Positions 13,044 through 23,494 of a stretch of 64,000 nucleotides of DNA are shown piece after piece. The translations under genes and the position numbers were made by a program. Origin of the DNA: Nectonema munidae (Eukaryota; Nematomorpha; Nectonematoida; Nectonematidae); assembly GCA_030549495.1 (NCBI GenBank), contig JAUIRK010001055.1:309001-373000 (forward strand), in the 5' to 3' direction. Under the pieces are notes generated by a model, which saw only the letters and a program-made list of their open reading frames with translations, was not told the origin of the DNA and did no database searches. Numbering within the stretch: position 1 is the first letter of the stretch; every line of letters starts with the position of its first letter.

Positions 13044-15621
13044 TACACTGACCTTTGCTTTATTTTTAAAGGTTTATTCAAAAACGGTTTCCCAATTTTT
13101 GCTAAGTAGTACATTGAATGAGACGGGTGTATTGATTTTACTAAAGTATAGCATTTTTTGTTCTACTTTGTATTTTAGAAAGACAAAATAGAATTGAAGA
13201 AAGAGGACCCATTTATAATTGACAAAAAAGTAGAACTAAAAATGCTATCGTTTAATGTTTTCATTGATTTGTTGGTCGAAAGTAGAGGAAGTATTTAGAC
13301 AGTGAAGTAACTGTGTGTGTGTGTAAATAAAGCTTCATTGCGATTGGTGAATATAGCAGCCAAGAGGAAAGACAAGAAAGCAAATATTTGCTTGAAAACG
13401 AGCATCAACACGCACGAAAGAAAGATGAGAGTTTGTGTGCTCTTGAAAAGCACTTCCCTGTGTAAAGTGAGATGTCTAGTACGTGAATGAGTGAGCATTC
13501 TTTGAGTCGTGCTAATCTCAAAAAGAAAAGAAGACTGAGGGGAGGCGGACCCATTGACCGCTTTCCTCTCCTTATCATCTCCCTGCCTCCAGGATTGCGC
13601 TTCTTCACGCCAACAGATGCGTGTGCGTTTCTCAGTGCGCTATCAAAGCTCGATACTTGGCCTCTCTTTCATCGTCGTATCTTTGGTTCAGTAGCAGCAG
13701 CCACTTCACGGGGATCATAAATGGATGGATGGTATAAGCGAGTAAGTGAGCAAATAAAGAGAAATGAATGTGAAAAAGCGCAACTTGAGAACCCACTACC
13801 ACCTCTACCTTCCACTATCTCCGAGATGAGAGCATCCTGAAATGAGAAATGTTATGTATAAATTATTGCTCTTCTTGATTTTTTACATGCTACAGTGAAT
13901 GTGTGTAATCAGGCAATTCCAGTAATGACTAAAGGATAAATTGAAATCTGAGGGCCCCGACACTTTTCAGCCGATACACGAAATGACTGGTGAGCGAGCA
14001 CGCAGATTCCCTGTTGTCTCTCCCTCTCTCATCCACACGTGCATCCCCTGCTTAAGACTAATCAAAATGCATAGACACAGCGATGTGTGATATATGCTGA
14101 AACATTGCATATCATCTTCGTAGCACGCTTGTCTCCTCCATCCCTAATACAAGATAGCTCTTGCATACCACACAGCACAGCCAAGCAGAAAAATAGCAGC
14201 GGCATCACACTAAAGCGTAGTAGCGGCTTTTCTCATTCCTCTCACTTTCTCAATATTATTAATAATAATAATCACCATGATAAACGAAAAGTCTTCATAA
14301 TTTATGCACAAAGAAGCGCCATTTTCATAAACATCACCATCTCTCTAAAGTCTATCTACTACTCTCATCTTAATTGACTGGTGACGGCATTAAAATTGAA
14401 TTAACACGATCTTAGCCCGTTTGTTTGGTGGATGTACACTTATTCCGTGATCTTTCACATTCACCTACTTCTAACTAAAAATTTGGCAGGTAGATTATTA
14501 TGCATCGTGCTTTTATTAAACTTTTTTTACATTCCCATTTTTGAAAAGAGATGTTGAATAAATCTCGGTTATAAATCGTAGGTAAAGGTTTTCCGTCAAT
14601 CAAAAATTTTAATATTTTTTAATTTGTTGTAAAAATTTTTAAAGTTAATTAGTTAGTTTTATGTAAAAGATCTAGAATCTTTACTAATATATATTCAATG
14701 AAATAAACTACGTTAAAAATGTATAGTTTGATTGACATCATTTCAACAATAAATAATTGCTTGAAAAAATTTTGATTGACTGAACCGTAAGTAAAACATT
14801 ACCAAATCGTATAGTAGTTATATCAGGGGCGCACATCGGGGGGCGAGGGAGAGGGACAACGCTTTATTCGATGAAATCAGCTATATAACATCTTTATACC
14901 TAGGTATTCGTTTTATTTAAGGTTTTCTTTTTTTAAGGTTTTTTTAGAATAGTTGGCAATGTTTTTACATGTTAATAAAACTTAGTACAAATAATATCAA
15001 TTTCATGTAATTTTTAGCGTATATAACTTAGGGATTGGAATAGCTAATGTATATAAATTCTTTGTTCTTTATAATTCTTTGTTCTTATTTTTATAATTCT
15101 TTGTTTTTATGTGTTACTAACCAAGCTTGGTAACATTTCCTTGCTAAAAATTTTAAAATTTAATTTTAAGCAACAATGCATCTCAGTACAGAGTAATCAA
15201 TCCACCTAACCAATTCACTTGATATGAACCAGGCTTGTTGACAATTACTGAGATGAGAGGCTGAGAGAAATCCTTTAGTTTCTAATCAATATTGCATCGG
15301 GTAGTGAGTGGGGTTGTCGGATAAATGAGGGTAATACCAATGAGTCCTCTAACACAACCCTTTCCATATGGTCTTTAGAAGACAAAGACATGTTTAACAT
15401 TCTAACACCAAATATAAAATCAGTTCTTAATTTGTAAGTTTATAAAAAAACTATTAAAGTGTTAAAAAAAATTATTTTTATAATATACATCACAACAGGA
15501 CTGTTTTATGCTAAAGATGATATATTTATGTTAAAGAAGGCAAATAAACAAATTCTTTTAAAACTAACTAACACAGTGAATAACTAAGTAACTTTGCGAC
15601 TAACCACATTAACTAACCTCC
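13044..15621. other. noncoding stretch with GC-elevated zone
   Basis: I see no clear gene. The zone 13480-14260 is much richer in G and C than the rest and could be a promoter or leader. At 13721 an ATG plus seven codons runs into GTAAGTGAG, a weak first-exon candidate. A hAT/ZMYM-like terminus (CAGGGGCGCACATCGGGG) starts at about 14826 without a convincing partner end. Confidence 0.4.
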
Positions 15622-15625
15622 TTAA

Positions 15626-15887
15626 CCCGTTAACGCCCATGTCGACTATAGTCGACTTTACAAAAATAAAATCGTCTGCGTTTATCAAAGCTCTTTAACC
15701 CATTTAAGGCCAAGCAAAGCAGACGATATCTAAAAAAACGCAGACGATTTATATTCAAAGTCATTGAAAAAAGCAGACGAAGATGAAATTACTTATGTTC
15801 CAAAATAGGAACATTGGCCGTAAATGGGTTAATACAAATCTTCTGCTTTACATTAGATATCGTCTGATTATTCTGGTCGTTAACGGG
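15626..15887 (+). mobile_element. piggyBac MITE type B, interrupted by a type A MITE
   Basis: The termini are CCCGTTAACG and CGTTAACGGG, flanked by TTAA at 15622-15625 and 15888-15891. The inner sequence contains GTCGACTATAGTCGAC and CGTCTGC words. At an internal TTAA (15695-15698) a complete type A MITE is inserted (15699-15828) with a second TTAA at 15829-15832. Removing that insert and one TTAA leaves 128 bp, the same length as the uninterrupted copy at 22089-22216. TTAA duplication and CCC termini are hallmarks of the piggyBac superfamily. Confidence 0.9.
15699..15828 (+). mobile_element. piggyBac MITE type A (nested copy)
   Basis: This is a 130-bp element with imperfect terminal repeats CCCATTTAAGGCCAA and TTGGCCGTAAATGGG, flanked by TTAA on both sides. 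Inside are AGACGATATC, CAGACGATTTATATTC and the hairpin GTTCCAAAATAGGAAC. It is noncoding and must have been mobilised by a piggyBac transposase in trans. It sits inside a type B element. Confidence 0.93.
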
Positions 15888-15891
15888 TTAA

Positions 15892-16002
15892 CCCATTTAA
15901 GACCAAGCAAAGGAGACGATATCTAAAAAACGCAGACGATAAAAAAGAAGACGAAGATGAAATTACTTATGTTCCAAAATAGGAACATTGATCGTAAATG
16001 AG
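15892..16002 (+). mobile_element. piggyBac MITE type A, shortened copy
   Basis: It starts with CCCATTTAAGACCAAGC directly after the TTAA that closes the type B element, and ends CGTAAATGAG before TTAA 16003-16006. About 20 bp of the usual centre is missing (the stretch after CAGACGAT). The GTTCCAAAATAGGAAC hairpin is kept. Confidence 0.88.
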
Positions 16003-16006
16003 TTAA

Positions 16007-16125
16007 CTCATTTAGTACCAAACGTTTCCAAAGGGAATGCAGACGACTTCAGTAATCTATATTTATTTCTATTTAAAAAGAAGAGTTCGCTTGCGTTTCC
16101 TTTGCGAACATTGGAACTAAATAGG
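16007..16125 (+). mobile_element. piggyBac MITE type C
   Basis: The termini CTCATTTAGTACCAA and TTGGAACTAAATAGG are inverted relatives of the type A ends. The element is bounded by TTAA at 16003-16006 and 16126-16129. The interior differs from types A and B but keeps a CAGACGAC word. It abuts the previous MITE with one shared TTAA. Confidence 0.75.
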
Positions 16126-16129
16126 TTAA

Positions 16130-17564
16130 TTAACTAACTAAACTTTTAAGTTCGAGTTACAATTAACTAGATAGCTAATTTGTTAGTTACCCCCAGACAT
16201 GAAATTATTTTTTAATTTTTCTGAAGATGAGCAATAATATATGAAAATTTATCTAGAATAAAAGTACAATTTTATTATTTGTTTATATACGAATGCATAA
16301 CTTTTATGAATATCTCGATTTTTTCCTGTAAACAAATTCAATTGATTGTACATAACATAACCCACCCCTTTTCACCCTCTAAGTAATAATCGGCCCCTAG
16401 GTAACTCCCATTGACCCCACAGTGTCGATATTGAACATTTTGAGGACCCCTGGGGTATATTAAATAAGATTGCAAAATAATAGTTCCGAAACACTGAGAA
16501 GTTAGATGGTTAGTTGCTCACTTAAGCCATCATTTATTTATTTGACTATTTGAAATATTTTGCAAACTAAAATCGAAACATTGTTTGGCTAAGAAAAACT
16601 ATCTAGACTGTTATACAACTTTGATACACGTCACTTTATATTTATATATATACAAATTTTATATTTATTCCTTCTAATTATAATTAATTTTCATTTCAAT
16701 AATATACAAACTCGAATAAATATACCTTGTGGACTTCTTTAAACACAATTTTCAAAGTATGTACTATTTTATGTATATAAATAGTAATATGTGTAGTTGA
16801 AGCATTTCAGCATTCATCTTTGTATATACAAAAATTGATAATATCGACTAAATGTTGAATTTAGGCCATTTCACTTTTATTAGTAAGTAAAATGATTAAA
16901 ATTGGAATAGCATGTGTTAAGGCTATACCGTTGTTTATGCGATCTAAGTATTTCATCGTATGGGTGTCTTCTCTCAATATGTATGCAGTAAGGACACTTC
17001 TTTGATGACCGTTTTTTATATAATGTGTTTTATATGAAAGGTATCCCTCAATATTAGGGACAACGTCAATATTCCGAATTAAGGGCGCTTTTATGCTATA
17101 TTATTGACAAAAACCTTGCTATTAAGGACAACTTTTGCATTTAAAAGCTACTTGTATCAAATTGGTTCTTGTTTATTGCGTACGATAGAACAGTTTAGCT
17201 AACAAAATGAGAAAAAGTATGCATAATAATAATAATCTTTTAACTGTTTGGAGTAATGTTTGTGTAAATGAATTGAACAAAAATGGTTGTGCAAGATTGA
17301 TGATAAACAAGTCTACATTTCACCATTGTCAGATGTTTGTGCAAAGCTTCTGCATTCATCTCTTGATGCAGATTGCTGCTACTTTGCTATGCATGTCTGT
17401 TTCGACATCACATTTTGCATAATGATGCGTATGTAAAAAATGGTTATGCAAGATTGATGATAAACAAATAAATTGCTGTTTCTATATCACTTTTCAGAAT
17501 TTTATATCCAATAAAAGGGACATCACTGCTTCTATTTTATTCACTGTTCGCATTGCCTCATATA
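16130..17564. other. AT-rich noncoding stretch with a short direct repeat
   Basis: I see no gene. A direct repeat of about 33 bp (ATGGTTNTGCAAGATTGATG and on) occurs at about 17278-17310 and 17435-17467. It may be part of the 5' region of the Tigger element that follows. Confidence 0.5.
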
Positions 17565-19544
17565 AAAAGAAAACGAAATGAATTGCCTTTGGAAAAAAAG
17601 CTCCAAGCAATCAAGTCTTTTGATTCAGGTAAAAATAGCTTGCGCGCTTGTAGTAAAACCAAATCAGTCAATATTAAAAAATCAAAATGAAATTGAAGCT
17701 CAAAACTACAACAATGTTAATAATACTCGAAAAAGGACATACGACCATTTCAAGAAATAGAAGAAAAACTATGGTGTTGGTATTGTCATGCAAGAAACAT
17801 GAATGGACCCGTAACAGGACCTCTGATGCAAGAGCAAGCGCGAAAAATAGCAGAAGCTAAAAAAGTTACGTCATTCAAAGCTTCAAATGATTGGCTTCAT
17901 AATTTTAAAGTTTAAAGGAGGCGTTAGAGACGGTATACTTTCTTACTTCAAGTCTTTAAAATATCACTTTTTATAGAATTTTTATATTTTATGTTAAAAA
18001 ATCATCAAGTTTAATAGCGGTACCATTTCCCTCCAAAAGGGTTCAGTATAAAGTTGATTTTTCAGGTCATTATTTCCTTGCGCCTACGCATAAAGTCTTT
18101 CCTTCAAATCAAAACCTTTTTACCCAATGTTGGTCAAAGTTTGATCATGTTTAAAAAAGCTAGCTATGTTTAGTCACTTTGTTTATGTGTGTTTTTTCAA
18201 TCTTTTTTTGAGTTCCATCTCCAAATAATTATCTTATTGTCTACAACTTTTATTTCTTAAAGTATCTGTAAACACTTATAAAATATTTTTTAAATAAGAA
18301 CTACTATGTCTTTTTTTATTGAAAAATTTAGTTAAAAAAATTCATTGAATTTTGAGATTTTTTTTATATAAGTCTGAACCAATGAAGTTTAGAGAAGTAA
18401 TGTTTGATAAAAATTTTCTAAGACTTTTAAAATCTAATAATAATTCAGCATTCTCTGAAACGTTGTGATTCTTTTTCGGATCGACACTCGTGTGCTTTAG
18501 CTCCATTTTATTTTGCATAATAAACTTTTTTCTTATTTCATACTTCATATCCCGATAAGTAACTAAAATTCCCATTATCTTATCTTCATATAAACAAATT
18601 TGAATCAAAATTTTAATTTTAATTTTAATTTTAAATTAATTTATTAATTTGTTAAAATATTGGTTACCATGAAAAATTCTCATGAAAACATAATTCGGAG
18701 GGAGATAGAAAAAGTGTTTTTTAGTATACAGGTTTAATGATGAAAACATGTACCAACCAAAGATGTATTTGTTTTTAGAAGACGTAAAGCAATGGAAAGG
18801 TAAAGATAAAGGTACCATAGGGTGTTTTCATCGAGAAAGCACAATTGCACTGCTTGTATCGAACTATGAGCAAAGCAGGCTTGATGCGGGATCGAACCCA
18901 AGACCTTGAGTTATCGAATCCAGCATCTAACCAACCCTACTCACGCCCTAAAAGTTTTTTAAAAACTCCAGTTACGCAATCTTCTTTGCTCCATTGAGAA
19001 TGATTCCATCAAAGAAATAGTGACTCCTCTACAAGCAATAATGTGGATCAGTCAAGCTGTTCGTCAGATTAATGAGCATCTCCTCGTCAAAAATGCTACA
19101 TAAAATGCGGATTCACGTTGCCGTCTTCCAGTGACGATAACTTGGAGAATGGTGTTTCAGAAGAAACAGATAATACTTTGCTTAATAATCTTATTGTTGA
19201 AACTGCAAGAAAGCTGAATTTTTATGATCCTATGTCTGTGGATGAATTCATTTCAATAGATGAGCATGTTCAAACTTGCGAAACATTTAACATTGGCTTC
19301 GAAGAGAGATTGGATAAAGAGGACCGAAGTTCGGATGCTACTCCGCTTGAAGAAGAAATGGAGAATTCTGAAGTATCTGACAATTAAAAACATCAATCTG
19401 GCTTTAAAAACAGTTTTAGATCTTCAATCTTTTTGCTTTGATGAAGACATTGGAGAAGTCTTCAATTGGCTTTCTAAAGCTAAAATAAGCTTGGAACAAA
19501 TTGCAAAAGCAGTGGTAAGTTTCAAAAGCAAGCTTCTATACTGA
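17565..19544 (+). pseudogene. Tigger/pogo transposase pseudogene, split by a SINE
   Basis: From 17565 the frame reads KRKRNELPLEKKLQAIKSFD, the first helix-turn-helix of pogo/Tigger transposases. After a frameshift, 17746-17914 reads EEKLWCWYCHARNMNGPVTG and FKASNDWLHNFK, the CENP-B-type second DNA-binding domain. The DDE catalytic core is missing or unrecognisable. At about 18990-19120 the C-terminal part returns (VTPLQAIMWISQAVRQINEH, then KCYIKCGF in another frame). It ends in the acidic tail with SVDEFISIDEHVQTCETF at 19118-19544. A SINE (18796-18949) sits between the parts. Multiple frameshifts make it non-functional. The family normally encodes about 500 residues and duplicates TA. I did not find convincing termini. 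Confidence 0.8.
18796..18949 (-). repeat. tRNA-derived SINE, copy 1
   Basis: On the minus strand it starts GGGCGTGAGTAGGGTTGGTTAG (an A-box-like head). It carries a B box GGTTCGATCCC, then a body with CAATTGTGC and GATGAAAACACCC, and ends in a degenerate (CCTTTA)n tail. The same layout recurs at 43450-43620 and 61088-61240. Confidence 0.85.
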
Positions 19545-19718
19545 ACTTTTTTGAAAAGAAAAACTAATTAAATAAAAAATTTACTTTAATTAAATTATTA
19601 ATAGATAAGTTTATCAATTGAAAATTTTTCTGTCTTTCACTACGGATACTAGTTACCTTGATACTTGGGACAACCTTGATATATGGGACAATTTTTATGC
19701 GACCGTGAATGTATTTTA

Positions 19719-19850
19719 CCCATTTACGGCCAATATTCCTTTTTTGGAACATAAGAAATTTCATCTTCGCCTGCTTTTTTCAATGACCTTGAATATAAAT
19801 CGTCTGCGTTTTTTTTTAGATATCGTCTGCTTTGCTTGGCCTTAAATGGG
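19719..19850 (-). mobile_element. piggyBac MITE type A
   Basis: The termini are CCCATTTACGGCCAA and TTGGCCTTAAATGGG. The flanks are TTTA on the left and TCAT on the right, so the TTAA sites have decayed. The orientation is opposite to the 15699 copy. Confidence 0.88.
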
Positions 19851-19889
19851 TCATATATAAATGGGTCATATATCAAGGTTCCATATATG

Positions 19890-20226
19890 TATTTATACGT
19901 ATGTATCTATGTATTTGTATGTATGTATGTATGTATGTATGAGCATATATGTCTAGATGTTTTTTGTGTTAGACTTGTATTAATACAAATAAATAGGAAA
20001 GTTTTTGTCAAGAATGTCAAAAAATGTATATGTAAATGTATGTATGTATGTATGTATGAGTGCGCTAACACTAAACCCTACACTAACACTGACTCTAATA
20101 CTAACACCAATCATAACCCCTACAATTAGTTTTCTACATTTTACACTTTAAGGCCTTAAAAATTGGTTGAGTACTTGTCAACTATTATGCAAATTGAGGA
20201 ACAAATTTGATTAGTCAAAATCAGCG
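19890..20226 (-). repeat. dispersed repeat R1, copy 2 (inverted)
   Basis: This is the reverse complement of the 9677-10025 repeat. It has a TATG-rich tail (19890-20060), a CTAACACTAACACC-type simple repeat (20065-20120), and the shared block ending in TTTGATTAGTCAAAATCAGC. Confidence 0.75.
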
Positions 20227-21293
20227 CTTTTGTACATGTTAAATATAAAACTATTTGAAAATGTTGTAAAATGTACATTTACGCTTGTTGACTATAAAAC
20301 TTATTTTATTTGTGGACTAAATCTACTGCTTGGATCATCTATAGTTGTTAAAATATTCACATAAATATTTCACCTCATCTTTAACTTGAATCGCATAAGT
20401 TTGGTATTCTTCATGCTCAATCTAAATAAAAGTAACATATGAGGAAGCAAGATTTTTTCGGTAACCATACTTCCCCATTTTCTGGAAGAACTGACTTCAA
20501 ATCTCAAAGTAAGTCAGTGTTATAATTTTCAAAAAGACATTTGCTAAGTATGCTTTCATGTCAACTATCAATATTTTCCAGACAAAATTTTTATATTATT
20601 TTATATATTAGCGCGCTTGCTTTTCATTAGTCAATGTATCTTTTTAAAAAAGACTACACAATGTTAAGATTAATACATGAAAATGTTAAATGACTTATAG
20701 ATACAAAAAATATATTTTTAGGAGAGAAGTAAAATATATAATGTATATTTTTTCTATATAATAATTCAAAATTTAATGAAATAATAAAAGTACTTGCAAT
20801 TTAACTTTATGATTTTTCCGATAAAAATATTTTTAAACATATCCAAAAAATGTAGAGATTTATAAACTTAAAGTTGGAACAAAAATGACATCAAAAAGTT
20901 TGGCTCTAAAAGATTTTTATAGAGAGTTTTAAAAAGATGCCTTTACTTCAAAAGTTATCCAGATTTGTATGAGATTTGTTGGAGTTATTTGTATGCTTGA
21001 AATTTTAATAAAGAAAATATATAAAAAAAAATAAAATCGCAAAAAAACATTTTTATTTGAAAGTGGAAATTTTTTTTTGTTAAAAATTATTTTTGAAAAA
21101 TTAACTAAAAATGGTGAAACATAATTTTACAAATAATTATTACGATAAAGATTCTTTTTTTTATGATTTAATGACAGCAAAGTCTAATTTCAATAAAGTA
21201 ACGAAAACGATAAAAAAAAGCTTGTTTTTACTACAAAAGATTTTTCATTATATGCTTCGTTTTTCACAATACTCGCCGTAATTTTTACTTTAA
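20227..21293. other. AT-rich noncoding stretch
   Basis: I see no gene, repeat family or regulatory motif. It is very AT-rich with many homopolymer runs. Confidence 0.6.
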
Positions 21294-21423
21294 CCCATTT
21301 ACGACCAATGTTCCTATTTTGGAACATAAGTAATTTAATCTTCGTCTGCTTTTTTCAATGACTTTGAATATAAATCGTCTGCATTTTTTTAGATATCATC
21401 TGCTTTGCTTGGTCTTAAATGGT
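21294..21423 (-). mobile_element. piggyBac MITE type A
   Basis: It starts CCCATTTACGACCAA after TTAA (21290-21293) and ends TTGGTCTTAAATGG before TTTAA. The last G of the terminus has mutated to T. It contains the GTTCCTATTTTGGAAC hairpin. Confidence 0.88.
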
Positions 21424-22088
21424 TTAAGTTATCCTTTTTCACATTAAATTCATCTTTTTTTGTCTTCTTTCAATTAAATCTGTTTTTACTCAACGTATGT
21501 TTTTAGTTTAATTTTTTGTTTTTTTGAGGAATTTTCCACGAAATTGAGTTCAGAATGAATCATTTCCAACCGTAATTTTTTGATTTCAAAATTTACATTA
21601 AATTTTAACTGAATTATTAGTAAATTGAATGAAGTAAGAAAAAATTGTTTGAACATTGGAGAAATTTTATATGATGTTATTAAATCTTATTTTTCTACAT
21701 TTTTTATGGTTGTTTTCCCGCGAAAAATATTACTAAGATAAAAAATTCTTTTTATTGATTAAGAATGGGCAAAATAAAATTTATTTAATAAAATTGTTAT
21801 AGACAAATAGATATTTTGGTCATATGATCGTCCAGCTGTAGATTTATTAACTTTATTCAGCGTATACCTGAAATAGTTCGTATACATTCAAAAACTATAA
21901 TTGAATTAACTCCATCACTAATTAAAAATCAGAAGAAGTTGTTTCTGTATTCGAAGCTGACAAATTTTTGGCCTTACTTTTGACTTTTTAGAAAACGTTT
22001 TTGCATAAAGAAAACAACAAACTTACGTGAAAAGAAATTTTAATTGAAAAACAAAAAATACGAAGCTAAAGTGAAAAGACTCACTTAA

Positions 22089-22216
22089 CCCGTTAACGAC
22101 CAGAATAATCAGACGATATCTAATGTAAAGCAGAAGATTTGCATTAAAGAGTTTTGTTAAACGCAGACGATTTTATTTTTGGAAAGTCGTCTATAGTCGA
22201 CATTGGCGTTAACGGG
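22089..22216 (-). mobile_element. piggyBac MITE type B, uninterrupted copy
   Basis: This is a 128-bp element with ends CCCGTTAACG and CGTTAACGGG, flanked by TTAA at 22085-22088 and 22217-22220. It is inverted relative to the 15626 copy and carries the unoccupied internal TTAA (22144-22147) where the other copy has a type A MITE. Confidence 0.9.
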
Positions 22217-22424
22217 TTAAAGTGTAGAATGAAGAATTTAAATGAAGAAAGACGTCCGAACTTCGCTATATTAAATCATTTTATTTGTGGTTTTTGGGCT
22301 AAGCATTTAATACGTGCAAGAGCTGCCTCCTTTAAAATCTGTACAGAAAATGTAGACAGTGTGAAGTTAATCACTACATAATGAAAATATAACTTAATCC
22401 CATTTCAACCCATTGACTCCTTGA

Positions 22425-22555
22425 CCCATTAAGTACCATAGAAATCAGACGATATTTAAAAAAAACGCAGAAGATTTATATTCAAAGTCATTGAAAAAAG
22501 CAGACGAAGATGAAATTACTTATGTTCCCAAATGGGAACATTGGGACTTAATGGG
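22425..22555 (+). mobile_element. piggyBac MITE, variant of type A
   Basis: The termini CCCATTAAGTACCATAG and TTGGGACTTAATGGG differ from type A, while the centre (CAAAGTCATTGAAAAAAGC to ACTTATGTTCC) is nearly identical. The left flank is TTGA (decayed TTAA) and the right flank is TTAA 22556-22559. The hairpin is changed on both sides to GTTCCCAAATGGGAAC. Confidence 0.87.
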
Positions 22556-22711
22556 TTAAGGAATCAAATTTTTAGTCAAAATTTCCAATAGAAAAAATTG
22601 AAAATATTTAAAAAATTTTATACAATATTGTTTTTTAAACTTTTTATTTCAACTTATAAAAAAAAGTAAAAATTTCACGTTCAAAAAAAGAGAAGAACTT
22701 TTTTAAAAAAA

Positions 22712-23272
22712 GAAAGAGGGTTTTTTGAAAGCTTTACAAGATGGATGGACAATTCAATCGTCACCGTTTGTACAAATTCGGAGAGTGTTTTTCCTTTGAT
22801 AGATGTTCATAGATGGAAAAAAAATTGTGGAAAAATAAAAGTAAACCAACCTTTTGTTATAAAAGCCTACAACAGAGGAATGGGAGGCGTAGATCTTTTT
22901 GATCAGTTTTTGTCTGTTTATAGACCACAAATAAAAAGTGGTATTGGCCGCTGGCTGATAATAAACTCAATAAATACAGCTTTTGTTTTTTCTTGGAGGT
23001 TATATCAAATAATCAATAACTCCAAAATCTGTAACAAAGATTTTCGAAGAGAAATAGTTCAAGTTCTCCTAAAAAAGTCAAAGCCATCACTAAACATTAA
23101 TTTGGGTCCAAAAGGAAGAAAATCTGTTCCAAGTAAAGATATAAGAACAGACGGTCATAATCATAATCCAGAATCATTTACTACATCAAGACGCTGTTAT
23201 ATATGTAAAAAAAACACTAAATTAAATGCAAAAAATGTGAAGTTGATTCACATTTAAAAAACTGTTGGCAAG
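22712..23272 (+). pseudogene. piggyBac-type transposase, C-terminal relic
   Basis: The frame 22745-23257 and its upstream extension contain TRWMDNSIVTVCTN, where piggyBac proteins carry a WxDN...V block. They also contain the strongly conserved YNRGMGGVDLFDQ and a following RWLIINSINTAFVFSWRLYQ segment of the RNase H-like DDE domain. At the end RRCYICKK starts the cysteine-rich zinc domain. A frameshift after about 23220 puts the remaining Cys/His residues (CKKCEVDSH...C) into another frame. Only about 180 of the usual 550-600 residues are present, so the N-terminus and the first catalytic Asp residues are lost. It is non-functional. It lies inside a remnant whose termini resemble those of the surrounding MITEs, so its intact relatives are good candidates for having moved them. 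Confidence 0.88.
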
Positions 23273-23494
23273 TTTTTCATCAACACTAGTTATTTTTATT
23301 AATAAAAGTTTTTTTAATTTAACCTTTATATTATCCCAATGACTCCTTTAAAAGTCATATTTTTTTTATAAAGAAAAAATTTTTTTTTTAATTATTTTTT
23401 CATTTCAGTATATTTAGATAGACATTAAAGAATTAGTTTTTAAAAATTAACTCTTTTAATCAAATGTTAGCCTTGATGGGTTATAATGGGTTAA

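Larger units (their letters stand above)
22398..23490 (+). mobile_element. piggyBac element remnant
   Basis: The left end has TTAA (22394-22397), one extra T, then CCCATTTCAACCCATTGA. The right end, read inward, is CCCATTATAACCCATCAAGG, with TTAA at 23491-23494. These ends match at most positions and resemble the MITE ends in the window. The element encloses the transposase relic at about 22712-23272 and a nested variant MITE at 22425-22555. At about 1.1 kb it is far shorter than autonomous piggyBac elements (2.3-3 kb), so much of the 5' coding region is deleted. The terminal assignment is my inference. Confidence 0.65.

Noticed and set aside
14826-16402. A hAT element bounded by CAGGGGCG and CCCCTAG
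   Set aside because: The two ends match weakly, and no 8-bp duplication flanks them.
18880-18950. A functional tRNA gene
   Set aside because: A and B boxes are present, but no cloverleaf closes and the tail is that of a SINE.
17040-19710. Terminal repeats for the Tigger relic based on GGGACAAC words
   Set aside because: The words at 17065 and 19665 are in the same orientation, not inverted, so they do not form terminal inverted repeats.
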